Below are positions 8,974 to 15,653 of a stretch of 15,653 nucleotides of DNA, piece after piece. Both the position numbers and the translations under genes were made by a program. This DNA comes from Flammula alnicola (lineage: Eukaryota > Basidiomycota > Agaricomycetes > Agaricales > Strophariaceae). The notes beneath the pieces are model-generated. The model ran no database searches, was not told where the DNA came from, and saw only the letters and a program-made list of their open reading frames with translations. The stretch is from the NCBI GenBank assembly GCA_015499995.1, contig JADNRV010000725.1:1-15653 (forward strand), given 5' to 3'. Each line of letters opens with the position of its first letter. The stretch's first letter is position 1.

Positions 8974-9563
8974 ATGGTTAAATTCGCATCTTCCCTCCTT
9001 ATTGCCGCCCTCGTCGCAGTCCCCGCATTCGCCCAAGCCAACTGGGATGACCTTGACACGTATGTCCATAATGGAGCGTTAATGCATGGGCGCTTACTTA
9101 ATTTTCTGTTCTCTTTAGACGTGACTTCTCTGAGACAGAGCTCTTTGGTCGTGAATTGACCGATGCTGAAGTCGCCATCGTCGCCCGTGAAATCGATGAA
9201 CTGTACTCGAGATTTCCGGAAGAGGAGACGCTCGAATCCCGAAACTTCTTCAAGAAACTCTGGGGCGGTATTAAGAAGGTCGCTTCCGTGTAAGTCCTCA
9301 GATCCGGAGATCTGGTGTATCTCAATTGATGTACATTCAACCACAGTGTGATCAGACGTGAGGAAGGAGCCTCGGACGAACTCCTCGCCCGCGACTATGA
9401 AGAAGACATGTACGAGCGCGACCTCGACCTCAACCTAGACCTTTTCGAGCGAGATTTCGAAGATGATGTTTTCGAGCGCGACTATCCCGGAGAATACCTC
9501 TACGAACGCGAATTCGAGGAGGCGGACCTCCTTGAGCGCGAGTACTACGACGACCTCGACTGA
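8974..9563 (+). CDS. Secreted acidic-repeat protein with cationic helix (gene B), 157 residues
   Basis: Three exons: 8974-9059, 9119-9289 and 9347-9563; both introns are canonical (GTATGT...TTTAG and GTAAGT...CACAG). Residues 1-20 form a signal peptide (K3, hydrophobic core, cleavage after AFA or AQA). Residues 23-69 are acidic and include GRELTDAEVAIVAREIDELY. Residues 71-90 (NFFKKLWGGIKKVASVVIRR) have no acidic residue and alternate lysine pairs with hydrophobic positions, as in amphipathic membrane-active helices. They end in a dibasic RR followed by EEG, a possible Kex2-type site. Residues 95-157 are six acidic repeats of the type (Y/F)ER(D/E)(F/L/Y), ending EREYYDDLD. There are no cysteines. 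The paralogue B' is longer; B lacks about 72 residues and one intron found there. I recognise the general style from mushroom secretomes, but the function is unknown. A processed peptide precursor is an inference. Confidence 0.85.
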
Positions 9564-10004
9564 GCTAGCTGGTATAAGATGCGCACGAGATTGGTAGACA
9601 TACGAGTACCGTCATACAGTGTTCGTTTACAAATCCACACATCCCCATGTATTTTCGTGCACATTGTAAATACTTACGTGAAAGGTTGTGCAATGTTGGC
9701 GTGTAGACGGCCTCCATAGACAATATGAAGCAGAGTGACGCTTTCTAATATTAAAACTGTAAAGGGTAATCGCAAAAACTAGGAAAGATCACACAAAATG
9801 CACCATTTTTGGCCGTTCTGAGAAGCGCTTTGTGTTGGCTTCATGTTGCATTTCAGCCATGTATCTTGCAAATCAGTATTTTTTTGGACTTCACCGTGTT
9901 TCAAAAAAAATCATATTCCTCAGTACGAAGCGCCCAAGTACCTTGTTCAATTTTGGTTCGCCCCCCAACGGTGAGAATGACTTTGGATGCTGCTGAACCA
10001 CTGG
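9564..10004. other. 3' UTR of gene B and breakpoint region
   Basis: To about 9750 the sequence matches the region after gene B' on the other strand (shared GCACATTGTAAATAC, TGAAAGGTTGT and GAAGCAGAGTGACGCTTT), so the 3' UTR was duplicated with the gene. From about 9752 to 10004 no similarity to the rest of the window was seen. The truncated end of psi-A' starts at 10005, next to the small palindrome GAACCACTGGTTC (9994-10006). Confidence 0.6.
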
Positions 10005-11348
10005 TTCATGAGGTCATACCACAAGAAAAGGTACTTCGCCTTGCTGCCGAGGTCGTCCTGTAGCGCGATCATCGTGGGGATCGCGATACGTTCTAAAGAC
10101 GTTTTTGTGCCCCCCAGGAAGGGCGGTGTGGTGTGGTAATCGCATCCAGAGCGATTTTTGCACGTCATGCTGGGCTTGATCTGTTCGAAGTTCTCGCCTT
10201 GTCCGAAAGGGTTTCGTTGGCGATCTTGACGGCTGCGACACCGACTTCGGCCATGCATGTACTTGTGGGTAGATCGGTGAACATCTCCATGGTATAGTCC
10301 GATTGCATTAATAAGGCTCTAAAAAAGAGGATCCATTTAGTTTGGCCAAGTCGGACGAGTCACGTTGCGGCTTACTCCATGAAGATACACCCTTATTCCA
10401 GTAAATCCTCGGTCACTTGGACGCCTTGCAGCATTTCGCTCTTCAAGTGACGACGCAAAGCGGCTGAGACCTGTTTATGAACCTTCCCTTCAATGAGGTG
10501 AGGGAAGGCAGGGTAATTTGCATGGGCGAAAAAGGAGATCAGCTGTATCTCCTGTTCCAAAGGCTCTCCGAGTAATGTCTTGTTTTCAGCATGAAACTTA
10601 CTTGAGAAACGAAGGTTGTGACTTTGAAGGCCTTGAATGCATTCTCCAAGAAAACCGGAGGGTGGTCATTCCTCAAGAAACCTTTGCGAGCAAACATGTG
10701 AGACGCCGTATTTAGCGGAGTTGTTCGAGAGAGCGAATGGGGATCTATTTTCCGACCAAGAGTGTACAACGATTTTGAGGGTCCTCTCGCCATACATGGA
10801 CCTGTTAGACCGACGCTGGTCAATACGTGAAGCCCTGAAGCCCAGCAGAATAAATACCGCGTCATGATACGATTATGGGCGAAGAAACCAATCATCTTCG
10901 AGGTTATGGCCCTTCTCGTGTCAGCGACGGTTCCCTGTCCAGTTGAGAAGTGGAAATCCTTCCAGATCACTTCGAGAATGCCACAATATGATGCATGCAT
11001 CTCCCGAATTATGGCCGCATCTTGAATTTCAGAGTTGGCCTGGATAATAGAGGCGAAGATGTTGATGAGGCCAATAACGGTTTCCCATCCGTCGTTTTAT
11101 CTTGCAGGATGTGGCGAATAAACATGGTCGCAGCGCCTTGATCGCCTATAACGAGGGTCTGTTATTGTAACATTTGCCACTTTGAGGAAGAACATCGAAG
11201 TCGGGCTTTCTTTTGCTGCCCGTCGAGGTTGCAATCGTGCCAGCTTGGGTGCTGCAATAACCGATGGGCAAATATTAAAGGTGCATTGGGAATCGTCCGG
11301 CGGCGGTGGCAGCCAGTCAATATCTGGCATCGTGGCAAATCCTGTCAT
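10005..11348 (-). pseudogene. psi-A': truncated, frameshifted duplicate of the MYND gene
   Basis: On the minus strand the start (ATGACAGGATTTGCCACGATG) and the first 75 codons match gene A closely (MPDIDWLPP, SVIAAPKLARLQPR, KVANVTITDPRYRRS). A net one-base change near 11150 breaks the frame. About 16 bp are missing near 11080, and further shifts occur between 10540 and 10880, where blocks such as DTRRAITSKMIGFFA and FLENAFKAFKVTTF remain readable. The position of gene A intron 1 is kept (about 10320-10372, GTAAGC...TTTTTTAG), so the copy arose through DNA and not from an mRNA. Similarity stops abruptly after WYDLM at 10005, before the MYND finger, so the zinc-binding module is absent. It lies directly downstream of gene B' on the same strand. 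Confidence 0.88.
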
Positions 11349-11473
11349 CGAGGTGACGTGTGGAGAGGAACAAAACAAGCTGCAGCGTCAGCAGTGGTGG
11401 CTTTCTGTGGGTATACTATTTAGTAGCTGAGTTGCGCTGATGCTCGGAGAGGAGTCCAGGCAGTAATTCAGAC

Positions 11474-11479
11474 TTTATA
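11474..11479 (-). promoter_or_regulatory. TATA box retained upstream of psi-A'
   Basis: On the minus strand TATAAA lies in TTCCATTATAAAGTCTGAAT, identical to the gene A promoter, 126 bp before the psi-A' start. Transcription of the dead copy is therefore possible. Confidence 0.55.
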
Positions 11480-11569
11480 ATGGAATCGATTCGAGGTATC
11501 CAGTGACTCAAAAGGGTAGCAAGATTGAGAGCGTTTGTTCAAATTGTTGGTCCAACGTTGGCAGAGTAT

Positions 11570-11583
11570 ACATCACGTGATGT
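11570..11583. promoter_or_regulatory. 14-bp palindrome ACATCACGTGATGT upstream of psi-A'
   Basis: Identical to the palindrome at 5448-5461. It lies about 222 bp before the psi-A' start, compared with 283 bp in gene A. The sequence between palindrome and TATA box differs in length and content between the copies, while the palindrome is unchanged. Confidence 0.6.
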
Positions 11584-11876
11584 CTTCGCGTTCTATGACC
11601 CGACGGTCGCTTCAGGAGAGCTTAATGCGCTTTCAGTGGTGTTTTACCCACAACATGCGGGAGGTTGCTTCATCGGGACTGACAATGAAAAGCGTCACTC
11701 TGCTTCATGTCGTCTATGGAGGCCTTATACACGCCAAATACAGAATATTTGTACAACCTTTCACGTATTTACAATGTGCATAAAATACATAGGGTAAGTG
11801 TGGATGTCCAAAAAAAAGCGTCATTGGATGGTATTCGCATGTCTACCTATCTCGTGTGCATCTCATGCCAGCCAGC

Positions 11877-12860
11877 TCAGTCGAGGTCGTCGTAGTACTC
11901 GCGCTCAAGGAGGTCCTCCTCCTCGAATTCGCGTTCGTAGAGGTCTTCTTCGGGATAGTCGCGTTCATAGAGCTCCTCCTCAAGGTCACGTTCTTGGAGC
12001 TCCTCATCGAATTCACGTTCTTGGAGCTCCTCGTCGAATTCACGTTCGTACAGTTCGTCTTCGAAATCACGCTCGGAAAGATCGAGGTTGAGGTTAAGGT
12101 CGCGCTCGTACATGTCTTCTTCGTCAAACAGGTCACGCTCCGCGAGGTCGTCAAATTCACGGGCTTCATTCGCGGGAGGACTGGGTTGAGGAGCAGGGGC
12201 CTCGAGCGCATTGCCTGCGTGGGCAACCTGTTTTACGTGTTTCCTACGACAGAGGATTAGTTCAGGGAAGGAGCAGTTTTGAAACAAAACTCACATTCCA
12301 TCCTTCATGAAAGAGAGGAATCCGGGGGTACGCTCCTCGATTTCTTCGACATAGCGTTCGTAGAGCGCGTCGAGGTCGCGAGCATCGACTTCGTCGTAAT
12401 CACGGGCGAAGACTTCGCCTTCAGCTCCTTCCTCACGTCTGATCACACTGTGGTTGCATCTACATTAGTTGCGGTTCATCAGATGTCTGGATGAGAGGAC
12501 TTACATAGACGCGACCTTCTTGATACCGTGCCAGATTTTCTTGAAGAAGTTACCGATTTTGCTGCGCTCAGCGAGATCTTCGATCTCACGGGTAGCGAGC
12601 ATCTGCGCTTCTGGGAACCTGGTGTACAACTCGTCGATGTCACGAGCGAGGACAGCGACTTCTGCATCGGTCAGTTCACGACCGAAGAAATCCGTCTCAG
12701 AGAGGTCACGGCTAAAAAAAAAAAAAAAGGCAGAGGTAAGCCCCCATGTATGAATGGTCTATTGGGGTACATACGTATCGAGGTCATCCCAGTTGGCTTG
12801 GGCGAATGCGGGGACTGCGACAAGGGTGGCAATAAGGAGGGAAGATGCGAATTTAACCAT
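11877..12860 (-). CDS. Secreted acidic-repeat protein with two cationic helices (gene B'), 270 residues
   Basis: Four exons on the minus strand: 12860-12775, 12711-12505, 12447-12295 and 12243-11877. All introns are GT-AG (63, 57 and 51 nt) and the joined frame is complete. The signal peptide differs from gene B by one residue (A12T). Residues 83-102 form the first cationic segment (NFFKKIWHGIKKVAS...RR), again followed by EEG. Residues 140-162 form a second amphipathic segment (GFLSFMKDGMKHVKQVAHAG), followed by a proline-rich linker (APAPQPSPPA). This second segment is split by intron 3 and absent from gene B. The tail has nine acidic repeats such as LYEREFDEE, LQEREFDEE and LYERDYPEE, ending in the same EREYYDDLD as gene B. 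Acidic, cationic and acidic blocks therefore alternate along the protein. No cysteines and no known domain were seen. The most likely setting is secretion with possible processing; the function is unknown. Confidence 0.87.
11941..12110 (-). repeat. Coding minisatellite for ER(D/E) repeats in gene B'
   Basis: Units of about 27 bp encode (L)(Y/Q)ER(D/E)(F/L)(D/E)EE. Two neighbouring units (GAATTC(A/G)CGTTC with GAGCTCCTC, about 11995-12050) are nearly identical at the DNA level, indicating recent unit duplication. Gene B has six units and B' has nine. Confidence 0.75.
12714..12728 (-). repeat. T15 polypyrimidine run at the 3' end of gene B' intron 1
   Basis: Fifteen A on the plus strand, read as T15 followed by AG on the minus strand. 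Gene B has a normal TTCTCTTTAG at this place, so the run expanded in B' only. Its length may be inaccurate in the assembly, without effect on the reading frame. Confidence 0.8.
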
Positions 12861-12984
12861 ATTTAATTGATTGAAGTGGTTTGGTAAGATTGAGAAGGGC
12901 AGAGGGATTGTGATCAACACAAATCGATTGTTTGCGAGGGGAGGGAAGAGACCAGCTGAAGAAACGGAAACATTAGCGGAACGG

Positions 12985-12992
12985 CTTATATA
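12985..12992 (-). promoter_or_regulatory. TATA box of gene B'
   Basis: TATATAAG on the minus strand, 125 bp before the start codon, followed by a leader almost identical to that of gene B (TTTCTTCAGCTGGTCTC and TCAATCAATTAAAT before the ATG). Upstream of GAAGCAGTGCAAC the two promoters are unrelated. Confidence 0.65.
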
Positions 12993-13959
12993 CGGTGGGT
13001 TGCACTGCTTCTAGCAATTCACATCAAACAAGTGTGAATCCAGCCCGGCGTGCTCTTCGGCAGCGGTGATGACTTGCCATTTTTCCCCCTGTTATTCCTT
13101 TGTCGTGTCTGTTATTTAGCCTTTGAAATTTGAAGTTCTATAAACGTTCTCGTTCCCAAACTGACCTCCAACTCCGTGTTAACCTCCTGCTTTCCAGCCA
13201 TCCCAAGTGTCTGACTGGCAGGGGAAAGAGAAGTGGGCATCGGAACAAGACATCTGACCCCTCCGGCATCTGTTTGGCGATGACATGAGAATCCGATGAT
13301 GGTATGAAACAAGGCACCCACGCGCTCCTTTTCCAAATGCCGGCGGCATCCCTTCGTTAGCTCTCCGTCTTGTTCGTTGGAATGCTGAAAATGCCTACAA
13401 AGTTCTCTGGCTGACTCTGATAATGTAAACTCTATTCCAACGCTTTTTGTTTTGCTATATGTTTTCAAAACGTTATTTAGTTCAGTCTGCCCTTCTCCCC
13501 ACGACCACTTACTGTGCTAGCATTGGGAAAGAGAAGCTGAGTGAGAAATACACCTGGAACGTTGCTGGGCTTTGGGGTAATATCGGTAGGCTGTAGCTTG
13601 ATTGACGGTCGTTACCCTATGTATAGCTTCGGGTCATTGGGCTGTGCTTCAATAATGTGTGACAAAAAGATTGCCGATCACAAACCTACATCAAAAGATG
13701 CACAGGATATCTAGGTAGGAAGCTAAGGCCCCCCTGCTACTTGAGTAAAGGTGGCCATGGCATGTAGGACACGATACCAGAGGTGTCAAAATCCCCGGAA
13801 GCATAACTGGATTCATGGCACATGCACGGGCCGGGAGTGCTTAAGATACTTAGCACAGGGCTACAACGGTGGGTTTTCCCGACAGAGGAGCAATTCCGTC
13901 ATGGATTATGAACTCGGATATCTATAGAGTACATAGCGTCTTGAAGACTAAGAGGAATC
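12993..13959. other. Intergenic, between the B' promoter and the 3' end of the eIF2 alpha gene
   Basis: No gene is supported. A 118-codon minus-strand ORF (13112-13468) has no recognisable motif. A short inverted repeat, TTCACA...TGTGAA (about 13019-13039), lies just upstream of the B' promoter. No tRNA was found. Confidence 0.5.
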
Positions 13960-15287
13960 CTATAGCACGTCTTCATCATCTTCGTCTCCCGAAACTTCCG
14001 CGTTTTCTTGGCCAGCCTTCGCCATGAGCTGAGCGAGATCTTGTTCCTCCGTCTCCGAAACGGCCTTGGGCTGATGAACGATATTAGATGTACTTGGTAG
14101 ATACAAGATTAAAAAGCTTACCTTCATCTTCACAGTGAGGCTACCACCTTGGATCTCGATCGAGGCTTGGATGGCCTCGATAGCACGTTCCAGCCGTTCG
14201 ACAGCAGCGTACTGCAAGAAGGGGAAAAAATATGAGGATCCTCTGCAATGTTTAAGATCGGTGCCAACTGACTTTGTCTGTAGCGTTTGTGCTAAGCACA
14301 TACAAAGGGGGGGCGACCAGCTTCGCTTTGATGGGGACGGCTTCGCTGCTCTGTTTTTCGCCGGTACGAAGGGCTTTCTTGATGGCGTCGATACCAGCCG
14401 GGGTGTAGCAGGTCAATTCAATATCCGCACGAAGCTTGATGGGTTGTGGCGTCAGACGTCTGGCAATAGTACTCGTTAGGATGGATAGTGTCGACCCTAG
14501 GATGGGCGGCGTGATCGAGGAGAACACAGTGTCGGGTTCGCTGGAAAAAGACGCGGTGAGAGGAAGAAACCTGGTTGATAAACAGGGACGCACGTCAGAG
14601 CAAGTTTGAAAGCATCGTACGGATGCCCGTATTTCTTTCCGAGAGGCCAGGCGATCTGTTCGTACAACTGCTCGAGTTTTTCATCCTCGTTGGCTCCGCC
14701 TGGAATTTCGTGCTCAACGCCATCTTCCTCATGAGCTGCCTGCCGCGCTTTGCGGGCAGCCCTTTTGTGCTCCTTGTCTGCGGGTTCAGCTGCTGGTGCT
14801 GCCTCCTTGTCTCCGCCGTCTGCGTGGACAGACGGAATTTTTGATGCAACATGCGCAGGATGGATGCTACGGTTTTCGACTTGAGATATCGTTCTTCGCA
14901 TTTTACGATATCTTCTGGAGAAACACGACGTTTTGAAAGGTCAATGTAGCCTGGATGGTGGTTGAGGTTGAGCAATATGATCATCTAAATTGTAGCGCAA
15001 CGGACCCTTTTCCTTGTCAACTCGCAGCACGACGACAACCTCGTTTCTGCCTACTCGGATAAGCTTCTGCACTGATCTGATACGACGACGCGATAGCTCA
15101 GAGAGCAGGATCATTCCCTCTGTGTTGTCGTACTCGAGCTGCAAAATCGAGCTCAGCGTTCTGCTTTTCGACCAAGAGCTTGTTCGTCTCTTACCAATTT
15201 TACATATGCTCCCATTTCGGCGATCTGGCGCACTTGCACCATCACCAGCTCGTCAACTTCTGGATACTTTTGTTCGTAGTAACGCAT
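13960..15287 (-). CDS. SUI2: Translation initiation factor eIF2, alpha subunit (one apparent missing base)
   Basis: Six exons on the minus strand: 15287-15195, 15138-15006, 14950-14594, 14540-14273, 14211-14122 and 14070-13960, with five GT-AG introns of 51-61 nt. The product begins [20 protein letters not shown] and carries the S1/OB-fold core ([49 protein letters not shown]), the helical part ([21 protein letters not shown]), the C-terminal domain ([32 protein letters not shown]) and an acidic tail (GDEDDEDVL). Ser47 in LLSELS-RRR corresponds to Ser51 of the human protein, the site phosphorylated by Gcn2-type kinases to lower translation in stress. eIF2 delivers initiator Met-tRNA to the 40S subunit. 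In exon 3 the frame slips by one base at about 14853, between SILR and HVASK; with one base more the protein would have about 350 residues. For an essential gene this is most likely a sequencing error. About 50 charged, Ala-rich residues are inserted after HVASK. Confidence 0.95.
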
Positions 15288-15653
15288 TACTGTGGATGGG
15301 CGGTGATGAAGAGCGGAGGTGGTATGTGTGTTGTGCAAGATTATCTCAGACTCAAAACATCTTTGACCCTAACCCCAAGTTTCAATGACATCCAAATCAG
15401 GACTGTTTCATATCATTGACATGGCGTGAAGATATCTTCGCAGTTCAAACGTTCAAGCTTACGTGTAGACTAGCTGCATGGACTACGCTAATATAAAATG
15501 CAAGGGTTCAAGACTAAAGGAAGTACTCCGCAAAGCCCCTCGACTCAACCATAAAATCTGGCATTGACTTGAGAAAATTTTCATCGTTCGTTTACTTAGA
15601 GAGTGAGTGGTGGCAGGTTTGCATTAGATAACAATATACTAAAAAAATAACCT
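15288..15653. other. Upstream region of the eIF2 alpha gene
   Basis: No gene and no clear TATA box were seen. The short ORFs here are not supported. The stretch should contain the promoter and 5' leader of the eIF2 alpha gene; an in-frame upstream ATG at 15338 exists, but the conserved sequence starts at 15287. Confidence 0.5.

Noticed and set aside
11843..12260. Overlapping ORFs on both strands of the gene B' repeat region (for example 11856-12260 plus)
   Set aside because: They are shadows of the acidic coding minisatellite; the minus-strand frame has splice support, a signal peptide and a paralogue.
13112..13468. 118-codon minus-strand ORF
   Set aside because: No recognisable motif, no introns, no homology within the window, ordinary composition for chance ORFs.
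13700..13830. Possible tRNA-like segment (GGTGTCAAAATCCCC)
   Set aside because: No matching acceptor stem or anticodon arm could be found around it.
1..15653. CRISPR array, bacterial operons or integrated virus
   Set aside because: No spaced identical repeats with unique spacers, and no viral or bacterial genes; the introns and gene content are fungal.

Overview
The window reads as chromosomal DNA of a filamentous basidiomycete, most likely an Agaricomycete. The evidence is the very short introns (51-70 nt), the C-terminal piece of a NACHT-type gene of the kind greatly expanded in mushrooms, a MYND-finger gene of a mushroom-style family, and a eukaryotic translation factor (eIF2 alpha) interrupted by five small introns. 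No bacterial, organellar or viral genes were seen.

Layout from left to right: (1) 1-1337 (+), the C-terminal part of a NACHT/NLR-like protein, three exons, with a one-base frame break near position 205. (2) 1338-3811, mostly repeat-rich intergenic DNA containing decayed copies of a short G-rich repeat and one uncertain 149-residue ORF (2590-3039, +). (3) 3812-4085, a satellite of 7-bp units organised in longer units of about 54 bp. (4) 4109-5119 (-), a broken copy of a repetitive Agaricomycete gene family with three frameshifts; the satellite lies directly after its 3' end. (5) 5448-7428 (+), promoter and three-exon gene A, a 518-residue MYND zinc-finger protein whose last intron is GC-AG. 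(6) 8298-8363, a tiny poly(A)-tailed insertion flanked by a perfect 15-bp direct repeat. (7) 8841-9563 (+), gene B, a small secreted acidic-repeat protein. (8) 10005-11348 (-), psi-A', a degraded duplicate of gene A that lacks the MYND finger but keeps the promoter and an intron. (9) 11877-12860 (-), gene B', a longer intact paralogue of gene B. (10) 13960-15287 (-), the gene for eIF2 alpha, six exons, complete except for one apparent missing base in exon 3.

The most unusual part is 5.4-13.0 kb. Two unrelated genes (A, a MYND protein, and B, a secreted peptide-like precursor) are each present twice, in the order A> B> <A' <B'. Because the order of the pair is swapped relative to transcription (A then B on the plus strand, B' then A' on the minus strand), one inverted duplication does not explain it. 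A rearranged tandem array is the simpler reading. The B proteins combine a signal peptide, one or two cationic amphipathic segments and a long tail of nine- to eleven-residue acidic ER(D/E) repeats. That architecture suggests a processed secreted peptide precursor, but nothing in the sequence proves the function. The A and A' promoters share a perfect 14-bp CACGTG-centred palindrome and a TATA box.
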